A stretch of DNA of 64,000 bases, taken from NCBI RefSeq assembly GCF_000729995.1, contig NZ_JNFG01000214.1, positions 310,001 through 374,000 of the forward strand. Direction: 5' to 3'. How positions within the stretch are numbered: the first letter of the stretch is position 1; each line of letters opens with the position of its first letter. The position numbers and the translations under genes were made by a program. Below are positions 36,761 to 45,438 of this stretch, piece after piece. The notes beneath the pieces were generated by a model. That model was not told where the DNA came from, made no database searches, and saw nothing but the letters and a program-made list of their open reading frames with translations. This DNA is from Caballeronia sordidicola. Its GTDB lineage: Bacteria > Pseudomonadota > Gammaproteobacteria > Burkholderiales > Burkholderiaceae.

Positions 36761-38200
36761 ATGTCCACGCTCAACTCAACGATCAACTACAGCGAAAAGA
36801 TCCCCAACAACGTCAATCTCGCCGATGACCGCACGCTGCAGCGCGCGCTCGAGCAATGGCAGCCCAACTTCCTGGCATGGTGGGGCGACATGGGGCCGGA
36901 AGGCTCGCCTAACTACGATGTGTATCTGCGCACGGCAGTGAGCGTGGACGCCGGTGGCTGGGCGCATTTCGATCACGTGAAGATGCCGGACTACAGGTGG
37001 GGCATTTTTCTCACGCCCGGCATCGCGGACCGGCAGATCAGTTTCGGAGAGCAAAAGGGCGAGGCGGCATGGCAGGAGGTGCCGGGCGAACATCGTGCGA
37101 ACCTGCGGCGCATCATTGTGACGCAAGGAGACACCGAGCCTGCATCGGTCGAACAGCAACGGCATCTGGGACTCACGGCGCCCTCCATGTACGACCTGCG
37201 TAACCTGTTCCAGGTCAACGTGGAGGAAGGACGTCATTTGTGGGCGATGGTGTATCTGCTGCATCGTTACTTCGGCCGTGATGGTCGTGAGGAAGCCGAA
37301 GCATTGCTGGACCGTCGTTCTGGCGACGAAAACAATCCGCGCATTCTCGGTGCGTTTAACGAACGCACGCCGGACTGGCTGGCGTTTTTCATGTTCACCT
37401 ACTTTACGGATCGCGACGGCAAGTTCCAGTTGTCCGCACTCGCCGAGTCCGGCTTCGACCCGCTCGCGCGCACGACCAAGTTCATGCTGACGGAAGAAGC
37501 GCATCACATGTTCGTGGGCGAATCGGGTGTCTCGCGCGTGATCCAGCGTACCTCGCAGGTCATGAACGAACTGAAGACCGATGATGTCAACAAGATTCGC
37601 GCGGCCGGCGTGATCGACCTTGAAACCATTCAGCGTTATCTGAATTTCCACTACTCGGTGACCATCGACTTGTTTGGTGCGGATCATTCATCGAATGCGG
37701 CGACCTTCTATAGCTCGGGCCTCAAGGGCCGTTACGAAGAAACCAAACGCGACGACGATCATCAGTTGAACGGCCAGAGCTACAAGCTGCTCGACATTCA
37801 GGACGGCAAGCTGGTCGAGCGCGAAGTGCCCATGCTCAATGCCATGAATGAAGTGCTGCGTGACGACTACATCAGGGATTCCGTGGCGGGCGTCGGGCGC
37901 TGGAACAAGGTGCTGGAGAAGGCGGGTATCGACGTTCGCCTGAGCGTGCCGCACAAGGCTTTCAATCGTCAGATCGGCACCTTTGCCGGCGTGCGCATAG
38001 CGCCGGATGGTCGAGTGGTCAACGAGAATGAATGGAAAGCAAACGAGGCAAAATGGCTGCCGACGCCGGAAGATCGTGCGTATGTCGCCTCGCTGATGGG
38101 CCGCGTGGTTGAGCCGGGCAAGTTCGCCAACTGGATCGCACCGCCGGCGATGGGCATCAATCGCCAGCCAGTCGATTTCGACTACGTGCGCTTCAACTAA
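36761..38200 (+). CDS. boxB: Benzoyl-CoA 2,3-epoxidase, oxygenase component
   Basis: Start at 36761 after aaggaaac; 479 residues, matching the family length. Di-iron carboxylate protein: iron-ligand segments appear in NVEEGRHLWAMVYLLHRYFG and MLTEEAHHMFVGESGV, with FHYSVTIDLFGAD further on. With BoxA as reductase it converts benzoyl-CoA to the 2,3-epoxide. 66 bases after boxC. Confidence 0.95.
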   Translation: MSTLNSTINYSEKIPNNVNLADDRTLQRALEQWQPNFLAWWGDMGPEGSPNYDVYLRTAVSVDAGGWAHFDHVKMPDYRWGIFLTPGIADRQISFGEQKGEAAWQEVPGEHRANLRRIIVTQGDTEPASVEQQRHLGLTAPSMYDLRNLFQVNVEEGRHLWAMVYLLHRYFGRDGREEAEALLDRRSGDENNPRILGAFNERTPDWLAFFMFTYFTDRDGKFQLSALAESGFDPLARTTKFMLTEEAHHMFVGESGVSRVIQRTSQVMNELKTDDVNKIRAAGVIDLETIQRYLNFHYSVTIDLFGADHSSNAATFYSSGLKGRYEETKRDDDHQLNGQSYKLLDIQDGKLVEREVPMLNAMNEVLRDDYIRDSVAGVGRWNKVLEKAGIDVRLSVPHKAFNRQIGTFAGVRIAPDGRVVNENEWKANEAKWLPTPEDRAYVASLMGRVVEPGKFANWIAPPAMGINRQPVDFDYVRFN

Positions 38201-38272
38201 GTAAGGCATTCAGCAGGCGCGTCGGGACCGCTACGAAACTTCGTTGCGGTCCCGGTGCAGAGGGAGATAACA

Positions 38273-39529
38273 ATGAACGGTCCAGCCCCCATGGAAGTCC
38301 TCAAGCAGCATCTGATCGACCCGGAGATCTGCATTCGTTGCAACACATGCGAAGAGACGTGCCCGGTCGACGCCATTACCCACGATGCTAACAACTACGT
38401 CGTCAAGGCTGAGGTCTGCAACGGTTGCATGGCATGCATCTCGCCGTGCCCGACCGGCTCTATCGACAACTGGCGCACGGTGCTGAAGTCGCAGGCGTAT
38501 AGCATTGAAGAGCAGTTCACCTGGGACGAACTGCCGGCGCAGAACACCACGGCAAGTGCGACGCTGGATAACCCCGCTCCAACCGCCGCCGATACCGACA
38601 CAACCGACAACCCCGACGAAGGTCCGGAAGGTATCGACGTGGATACGGTGCGCGGCTCGACTCTGCCGCCTTGGTCGGCGGCCAAGCCTTATGTGAATTT
38701 GTACACGCACAAGCTGCCGGTGGTGGCGACCGTGGTCGGCAACTACCGGCTTACCAGCGAGTCTACCGAGAGCGATATTCGTCACATCATGCTGGATTTC
38801 GGCACCACGCCGTTTCCGGTTGTCGAAGGCCAGTCGATCGGCATCTTGCCGCCGGGCACAACGAAAGACGGCAAGACGCATCACGCTCGTCAGTACTCCA
38901 TCGCGAGCCCGCGCGACGGCGAACGCGAGGGTTATAACAACTTGTCGCTGACGGTCAAACGGGTTACGCAGGATCATCGCGGCAATGAGGCGGACGGCGT
39001 TTGCTCGAACTATCTGTGTGACTTGAAGAAGGGCGACAAGGTCAATGTGATCGGTCCGTTCGGCAGCACCTTCCTGATGCCGAACCACCCGAACTCGCAT
39101 CTGCTCATGATCTGCACGGGCACCGGTTCGGCCCCGATGCGTGCGATGACGGAATACCGGCGGCGCAGGCGCTTGAAGGGCGCGACCGGCAAGCTGATGC
39201 TGTTTTTCGGCGCGCGGACCAAGGAGGAGTTGCCTTACTTCGGACCGCTCGTGAACCTGCCGAAGGATTTCATCGATACAAACCTGGCGTTTTCACGCAC
39301 GGCAGGCCAGCCGAAGCGTTACGTCCAGGACGCGATGCGCGAGCGCGCTGTCGATATCGCACAACTGCTAAAGGACGACAACACCTACATCTACGTGTGC
39401 GGCCTGAAGGGCATGGAAGACGGTGTGTTGCAAGCGCTGAAGGAGATCTCAGGACGGAATGGGCTCGATTGGGAGGCGCTGTGGCCGCGTCTCAGGCACG
39501 AAGGGCGGCTGCATCTCGAGACGTATTGA
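38273..39529 (+). CDS. boxA: Benzoyl-CoA 2,3-epoxidase, reductase component
   Basis: Start at 38273 after gagggagataac; 418 residues. Two [4Fe-4S] clusters: [12 protein letters not shown] (Cys20/23/26/30) and [12 protein letters not shown] (Cys49/52/55/59). A ferredoxin-NADP reductase module follows: FAD-binding [15 protein letters not shown]-binding [15 protein letters not shown]-terminal [11 protein letters not shown]. Transfers electrons from NADPH to BoxB. Intact. Confidence 0.95.
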   Translation: MNGPAPMEVLKQHLIDPEICIRCNTCEETCPVDAITHDANNYVVKAEVCNGCMACISPCPTGSIDNWRTVLKSQAYSIEEQFTWDELPAQNTTASATLDNPAPTAADTDTTDNPDEGPEGIDVDTVRGSTLPPWSAAKPYVNLYTHKLPVVATVVGNYRLTSESTESDIRHIMLDFGTTPFPVVEGQSIGILPPGTTKDGKTHHARQYSIASPRDGEREGYNNLSLTVKRVTQDHRGNEADGVCSNYLCDLKKGDKVNVIGPFGSTFLMPNHPNSHLLMICTGTGSAPMRAMTEYRRRRRLKGATGKLMLFFGARTKEELPYFGPLVNLPKDFIDTNLAFSRTAGQPKRYVQDAMRERAVDIAQLLKDDNTYIYVCGLKGMEDGVLQALKEISGRNGLDWEALWPRLRHEGRLHLETY

Positions 39530-39639
39530 CCGACAACGTCACTTCCTTACCGGCGTCGATGCGCTTGCCCTGCGCCGATGCATTTTCGCTTATGCCTATA
39601 TGAGGGCGTCGCGCCGGTTTCTTATAGGGTAAGCAGAAA

Positions 39640-40455
39640 ATGACAGACAACTCATCGCCCGGTACGAGCTTCGAGACGATTCGCTGCACCGTAGACGAAC
39701 GTGGCGTAGCATGCGTTGATCTGAATCGACGGGACATCTACAACGCTTTTGACGAAACGATGATCGCGGAGCTAACCCGGTGCTTCGTCGCATTGTCGTC
39801 GCGCGCCGACGTTCGTGTAATCCTACTCGTGTCGCCAGGCGAGGTTTTTTGCGCAGGTGCCGACCTCAACTGGATGAAGCGAGCCAGTGCCAATAGCGCT
39901 GCGGCGAATCGCGAAGATGCCGAGCGTTTTGCGACGATGATGGAAGCGCTGCATCGATGTTCGAAGCCGATTGTGGCGCGTGTGCAGGGCGGGGCGTTCG
40001 GTGGCGGCGTTGGCTTGATCTGCGCATGCGACATCGTGGTGGCGAGCGAACAGGCTAAGTTCGCCGTCACGGAAGCCCGGCTCGGTATTTTACCCGCGGT
40101 CATTGGTCCGTATCTGATCGAGGCCGTGGGCGTGCGCGAAGCACGGATGCTGGCGTTGACCGCAACGCTTGTCGACGCCGCGCGGGCGATGGTTATCGGT
40201 CTAGTCCATCGCGTGGTGCCACAGGAGGAACTCGACGAACACGTCGAACAAACGGTGGCGGACCTGCTTGGCAACGGTCCGACGTCGCTAATGGAGATCA
40301 AAAACCTGTTCGCGAATCTTGCTGCGCGGCCCATCAACGCGGATGTATCCGCGCTGACCGCGCAGACTATTGCGCGCGTGCGTTCGACCGACGAAGCTAG
40401 GGAAGGCTTTGCCGCATTCTTTGACAAGCGGCCTGCTGTGTGGAGTGCTAAATGA
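39640..40455 (+). CDS. Enoyl-CoA hydratase/isomerase family protein
   Basis: 271 residues. CoA-binding EVFCAGADLNWMKRA, oxyanion-hole GGAFGGGVGLICACDIVVAS, then FAVTEARLGILPAVIGPYLI. The GGGVG motif lacks the first catalytic Glu (Val-Gly instead), as in methylglutaconyl-CoA hydratase-like members, which retain the second Glu (TEARLG). Stop overlaps the next gene by 4 bases. Likely acts in beta-oxidation of the dehydroadipyl-CoA made by the box enzymes. Confidence 0.87.
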   Translation: MTDNSSPGTSFETIRCTVDERGVACVDLNRRDIYNAFDETMIAELTRCFVALSSRADVRVILLVSPGEVFCAGADLNWMKRASANSAAANREDAERFATMMEALHRCSKPIVARVQGGAFGGGVGLICACDIVVASEQAKFAVTEARLGILPAVIGPYLIEAVGVREARMLALTATLVDAARAMVIGLVHRVVPQEELDEHVEQTVADLLGNGPTSLMEIKNLFANLAARPINADVSALTAQTIARVRSTDEAREGFAAFFDKRPAVWSAK

Positions 40456-42049
40456 GCGCAGCGGCGAACCTGGTGAGCAGCACCGCAGCAGTAGTCGGGG
40501 TGATCGGTGCAGGTACGATGGGTGCGGGCATCGCGCAGGTCGCGGCTGCAGCAGGGCATCGGGTCAAATTTTTCGATGCGGTCGAAGGGGCGGCCTCGCG
40601 GGCTGTAGACAGTCTCGGTGCGGACCTTCAACGCCGAGTCAGCAGCGGCAGACTTTCTGACGGGGAAGGTAAGGCGTTACTGAGCCGCATTGAGCCAGTT
40701 GCCGCGCTCGACGCTTTCGGCGACGTCGACATTGCAATCGAAGCGATCGTCGAGCGCCTCGATTTAAAACGTGAGCTACTCGCGCAGCTTGAGCGTATCG
40801 TTTCCGACAGGGCAATATTGGCGACGAACACTTCGTCGCTTTCGATTACCGCGCTCGGTCGGTATCTCCGAGTGCCGCAACGGCTTGTCGGGATGCATTT
40901 TTTTAACCCCGTGCTGGCCATGAAATTGGTCGAGGTAGTGTCGGGGACGATCACGGTTCGAGCCGTGGCGGAGGCCGTGGCGGAGGCCGTGGCGGAGGCC
41001 GTGGCGGCGCTCGCGCAACGGTGGGGCAAGGTGCCGATTCACGCGCGTTCGACGCCCGGCTTTGTCGTCAACCGTATACCCGGCCTTTCTATGCCGAAGC
41101 GCTGTTGCTGCTGCAAGATGGTTATGCGACGCCTTCGGTAATTGACGGTGCGATGCGGGCCGCAGGCTTCCGGATGGGCCCGTGTGAACTGATGGATTTG
41201 ATCGGCCACGATGTGAACTTCGCAGTGACTGAATCTATGTTTGTTGCGAGCTTCTTCGACAAACGCTATGTCCCGTCTGTCGTTCAACGCGACTTGGTAG
41301 ACGGCGGATTTCTCGGCAAGAAGAGCGGTCGGGGGTTTTATGACTATCGCGACGTGCAGCCGGCGCATGGAGCCGGTAGCGTTGCGAGCACAGCGCATAA
41401 AAGCGAGCCGGGGTGTGTGTCCGCCATTGGCGATTCCACAACGATCTGTAGTCTGAGCAGCGCGCTTTCTTTGGCGGGCTGGCAGGTCGAACACGCCAGC
41501 GCCGATCCAGGCGAAGCGGCGAATGGTGCTCATCTGCCGGTCACAGACTATTTTGTCGTTAGCGATACGCTCGTCTGCGTTAGTGACGGACGCCCGGCGT
41601 CGCAATTGGCTGCCGAACTCGGCCGGCAGCATCTCGCTGTGATCGATCTTATCCTCAACCAGACACCAGGCTCGGTTTGTGTCGCATTTTCTCCTGCCTG
41701 TGGGGAGCAACAGCGAACGCTGGTCCACAACATGTTGCAGGCTGCCGGCCGAATGCCCGTCGAAATGGGCGACGCGCCTGGACTAGTGGTGGCGCGCACG
41801 GTAGCCATGATAGTCAACGAGGCTGCCGAGGCGGTATTGCAGGAGGCGTGCGACGAGGTTTCCGCTAACACTGCGATGAAGCTGGGAACCAACTATCCGG
41901 GCGGACCGTTTGACTGGCTCGGCCTGCTCGGCCCAACTACCATATGTATGATGCTCGATCACTTGCACTCGCTGTATCGGGGAGAGCGTTACCGTGCCAG
42001 CCTATTGCTGCGCATGCGCACCTGGGCCCACGTGGCGGAGGTAAATTGA
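40452..42049 (+). pseudogene. 3-hydroxyacyl-CoA dehydrogenase (PaaH-like), frameshifted
   Basis: NAD-binding GVIGAGTMGAGIAQVAAAAG, catalytic region NTSSLSITALGRY, GMHFFNPVLAMKLVEVVSG, then PGFVVNRI. At about 41078 one base is missing (expected gcccggcct after gtata), so PFYAEALLLLQDGYATPSVI and the whole helical C-terminal half lie in another frame to 42049. The long form with a second C-terminal 3HCDH domain resembles PaaH, 3-hydroxyadipyl-CoA dehydrogenase. The unaided protein would end after about 229 residues. Confidence 0.85.
40962..41007 (+). repeat. 12-base in-frame tandem repeat
   Basis: gccgtggcggag is repeated exactly three times with a partial fourth copy, encoding AVAE units inside the dehydrogenase gene. 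A sign of recent slippage; related proteins should have one unit. Confidence 0.85.
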
Positions 42050-42638
42050 TGAATGATCGCTTTGAGGTCGACACGGACAATTTCCGGGTCGATCTGCTTG
42101 ATGGCGCGGCTGAGTTGGTGTTCGGTGCTCCGGGCAGTATGCTCTTTACCGACGCCCGAGGTCATCGCGAACTTGCGAAAGTCTGGTCGCGTCTGGACGC
42201 ACACGACGGCATCAGGGCCATCGTGTGCGTAGTGAGGGTAGGAGTTTTTGCGCCGGCGGTACGCTCGACGTTGTGAAGCAAATGGTCAGCAGCGAGAAGT
42301 CGCGTCTGCGCGTGCTGACGGAAGCGCGGGCGATCGCTCAGGGCATGATGGATTGCGACTGTCCGATAGTGTCGGCAATCAACGGAGCCGCAGTCGGCAC
42401 GGGACTGACCGTCGCACTATTGGCCGACATTTCAATCGCCGCAAAGTCAGCTAAGCTGATCGACGGGCACACGAAACTTGGGGTGGCAGCCGGAGATCAC
42501 GCGACGCTGATTCGGCTACTCCTTTGCGGCATGGCGAAGGCCAAATATTATCTGTTGCTGTGCGAGACGTTGAGCGGCGAGGAAGCCGAGCGCATTGGCG
42601 TGCAACTGGCTGCGGGTTTCGAGCCTGATCGTCCGTAG
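42049..42638 (+). pseudogene. Enoyl-CoA hydratase-like gene, frameshifted and 3'-truncated
   Basis: ATG at 42049 overlaps the previous stop. First frame MNDRFEVDTDNFRVDLLDGA to IRAIVCVV, then a shift near 42235 into [51 protein letters not shown]. The expected segment after EAERIG is replaced by unrelated sequence and a stop, so the C-terminal helices are also lost. Confidence 0.8.
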
Positions 42639-42796
42639 CATGGTTGTGAGAGCCTACGAGCAATTATGAATGGCGATGATCAGACGTGAGGTGCGAAGAG
42701 ATGAGTCGTTTTGCGGATTCGTTGGCATGCCACAAACGAGCGCAACCACGGTGCGATGCGCCGCGAGAAAACACGGGCGTTGGGTGCACGAGCTTA

Positions 42797-43559
42797 ACTG
42801 CGGCAGTAGTGCCGCAGATTGATTAGTGTGTAGGCGAGCGTCTTGAACGCATAGTGCACCTGGCTAATCCGCTCAAAGCGAAGCAGCAGACGCCGAAACT
42901 TGTCCTCCCAGGCGAACACGCGTTAGATCGTGCGAAAGCGCTCCGCGAAGATCGCCGCGTTGAAGTGCCGCTTGCGGCCTCGCTTGGGTGTTTTACGGCC
43001 CCGTCGATTTTCGGGAGTATTGGGACGTATGTTCCGGTTGAAGATGGACTTACGATTGGCCCGGCAGTCGTACACCGTCCAGGCTCACCGTTGAACCGCG
43101 CGGTCCATGCCGATGGCGCGGGCCATCTCACTCAGTTTGGGCAGCGCATCACGCAGCAAGGGCGATTCATTGCGATTGCCCGCAGCGGCAATGAATGGCG
43201 AGATGATGTTGCAGTCGCGATCGCAGAAGGCCACGACCTTGTCACCCTTGAGATGTTTGCGTCCGCTGTATCCCCAGGTTGTCGCCGCCTTTCTTCGCCG
43301 CCGTGGTGGTGCCGTCGCCGTGAATGACCGTGAGATCCAGCCGCCCGTCCTGGTGAAGCTTGCGCACCGAGCCGGCAAAAATCTGCTCGATGCAGCCATC
43401 GTTCTGCCAGCGCCGTAGTATTCGATAGATGCGCATGTGTAGTGAATCTCGGGGAGGCCTCGGGCGTTCATCTTGATCGCCTGTGCTCAAGACAAATTGT
43501 TCAAACTGTTCAATGCTTAATTTCGTTGGAATCGCTTGCCTGTACTGACTTCCAGCCAT
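42797..43559 (-). pseudogene. IS5-family transposase relic
   Basis: Fragments in shifting frames: QAIPTKLSIEQFEQFVL, RIYRILRRWQNDGCIEQIFA, GSVRKLHQDGRLDLTVIHGD, HLKGDKVVAFCDRDCNIISP, then a tail equivalent to FAWEDKFRRLLLRFERIS. An internal block is deleted after EQFVL and several frameshifts are present. Dead copy. Confidence 0.8.
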
Positions 43560-43684
43560 CCGTCATATTCGCAGATCTGAACTTTAACCGATCCGAGCGT
43601 GCAAGGCGTCATAACCAGTCCCAACGAGGCTCGCAGACAAATTAAGCCCCATCGGAAAACCCGCAACCATGCATGGACGCCCCC

Positions 43685-43956
43685 GGTTTGCCAAGCTCTC
43701 ATTGGTGATGGTTTGAAGGCATAGATTGCAGCCATGCATCCGGACTTCAATGTCAGGCGCATGCCTGCCGGTCCCTGATGGAATCCGCTGGTCGACTCCC
43801 AATCAGTTGGGCGCACTGCAATCGTGCGTTGGTTGCGTCGGGTTTGATCGACCACGGTCTGACCTGTCTTGCCATCACTGCTTGATCGCCTGAGCAATCG
43901 GTGGTTTGAATCTCCTTTGCTTGATTGCTGTTTTCAGATTTGGGCGGCCGCCCCGG
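43685..43956 (-). ncRNA. Candidate bridge-RNA region of the IS1111-type element
   Basis: The 272-base non-coding segment downstream of the transposase and inside the inverted repeat. In IS110-family elements the longer non-coding end specifies a structured bridge RNA with loops that pair to target and donor DNA; in the IS1111 group it lies 3' of the gene. Assignment is by position, not by a folded model. Confidence 0.35.
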
Positions 43957-44994
43957 TTACGCGCTCGCCTGGGCGCTCGTGTAGCCGGGCCGGAACTCTC
44001 GGTCGTGAGCCAGCAGTGCCCACACGATGCGCGCATTCTTGTTGGCCAGCGCAACGGCAGCCACATTGGGATTTCTCCGCGCCAGCAGCGCTGCCAGCCA
44101 GCCGCCGACCTTGTCCTTCTTGCGCTGGAAGGCGCAAATCACTGAGCGCGCACCGTGGATCAACAGTGTTCGAAGATAGGTATCCCCGCGTTTGCTGATG
44201 CCGAGCAGCACGTTCTTGCCGCCGCTGGAGTTCTGCCGCGGTACAAGGCCTATCCACGCTGCGAATTGACGTGCGTTGTCGAAGTTCTTCGCATCGCTCA
44301 CCGTCGCCACCAGAGCACTGGCGGTGATCGGTCCAATGCCCGGAACCTCCGCCAGCTTGCGGCTGAGTTCGTTGTCCCGATGCCACGTGACGATCTGAGC
44401 CTCGATTTCACCAGCCTGGCGGTCCAACTCCTTCAAGTGCTCCATCAATCGCTGTACGAGCAGGCGAAACGAGCCCGGTAGCTCATTGGCGGCGTCCTCG
44501 AGCAGCTCCGGTACTCGCTTGGCGATGTTCGCCATGCCTTGCGGAATGATGAGCCCGAACTCGGCGAGCAACCCCCGGATCTGATTGGCTTGCGCGGTGC
44601 GCGCCTTGATGAATCCCTGGCGCACCCGGTGCTGTGCCAGCACGGCTTGCTGCTCTACGTTCTTGACCGGCACGAACCTCATGTTGGGCCGCGCCACCGC
44701 CTCACAGATCGCCTCTGCATCAGCCGCGTCGTTCTTGTTGGTCTTCACGTAGGGCTTGACGAACTGCGGCGCAATCAGGCGCACGTCGTGTCCAAAACCC
44801 TGCAGCTTGCGCGCCCAATGATGAGCGCTCCCACAGGCCTCCATTCCGATCAGACAGGGCTGCAGATTGGCGAAGAACTTCGCAACCTGATCGCGTTTCA
44901 ACACTTTCTTCAGTACCTCTCTGCCATGCTCATTTACGCCGTGCACGGCAAAAACGCTTTTCGCCAGATCGATGCCAATTGTCGTAATCTTCAT
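43957..44994 (-). CDS. IS110/IS1111-type transposase (DEDD)
   Basis: 345 residues, intact. RuvC-like N-terminus with GIDLAKSVFAVHGVN, Glu in CLIGMEACGSAHHWAR, and DAADAEAICEA with the further Asp pair; C-terminal transposase_20 part EVPGIGPITASALVATVSD with conserved Ser in NSSGGKNVLLGISKRGD. These enzymes act with a structural RNA rather than as classical DDE transposases. Confidence 0.92.
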   Translation of the reverse strand: MKITTIGIDLAKSVFAVHGVNEHGREVLKKVLKRDQVAKFFANLQPCLIGMEACGSAHHWARKLQGFGHDVRLIAPQFVKPYVKTNKNDAADAEAICEAVARPNMRFVPVKNVEQQAVLAQHRVRQGFIKARTAQANQIRGLLAEFGLIIPQGMANIAKRVPELLEDAANELPGSFRLLVQRLMEHLKELDRQAGEIEAQIVTWHRDNELSRKLAEVPGIGPITASALVATVSDAKNFDNARQFAAWIGLVPRQNSSGGKNVLLGISKRGDTYLRTLLIHGARSVICAFQRKKDKVGGWLAALLARRNPNVAAVALANKNARIVWALLAHDREFRPGYTSAQASA

Positions 44995-45099
44995 GGTGGA
45001 CGCTTCCCTCGTTCAGGTGGTTGCTTTGACACTTCCACTTTGGCACATCGATGCCGTTTCGGGTGGGGGCGTCCATTCCATTAGTTGGGAGCGAGTCTT

Positions 45100-45345
45100 A
45101 TCGCTGGCTCGCACGACGCTCCTGCGCGGGGTGAAGTGTTACACGCCGGAGTTCGTCGCGCGCTGAAACCGCTTCGGCATGGCCGCTGTGCAATCGTGGT
45201 GCGTCGACGAAATCCACCCGAAGATTCGCGGGCGGGTTCACCGGTATCGGGCGGCTGAGCTCGTCGGTCAGACGGTTGACACCAGGCTCAGTACCAAGCG
45301 CGACGTGAAGGCGGCCAAAGCCATTTTGCAGGAACGCAATCAAAC
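45100..45345 (+). pseudogene. IS6-family transposase relic
   Basis: VKCYTPEFVAR, a stop, then SWCVDEIHPKIRGRVHRYRA and GQTVDTRLSTKRDVKAAKAI correspond to the IS6 core (W-x-VDET-Y-x-K, YRAVD, GQTVDF-x-LS-x-RRD). Stops and substitutions show it is dead, and no ends are visible. Confidence 0.65.
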
Positions 45346-45438
45346 ATCATGTCTGATGCCGCATGTGGCATCAGCGCGTGGACTGTACCGGCGGCATAGA
45401 AGTTGAGTTTATGATGGCCGTCTTACCAGGAGCTGATC

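Larger units (their letters stand above)
43673..45074 (-). mobile_element. IS110 family (IS1111 group) insertion sequence
   Basis: Subterminal inverted repeat atggacgccccc at 43673-43684 and gggggcgtccat at 45063-45074 flank the transposase gene. About 70 bases precede the gene and 272 follow it inside the repeats, the asymmetric layout of the IS1111 group. True ends lie a few bases outside the repeats. Confidence 0.75.

Noticed and set aside
40962-41007. Origin-type iterons
   Set aside because: The repeat is an in-frame 12-mer within a dehydrogenase gene, better explained by slippage.
43517-43897. Reverse frame of 126 residues
   Set aside because: Lies across the non-coding end of the IS1111-type element and its flank; more likely RNA-encoding or non-coding.
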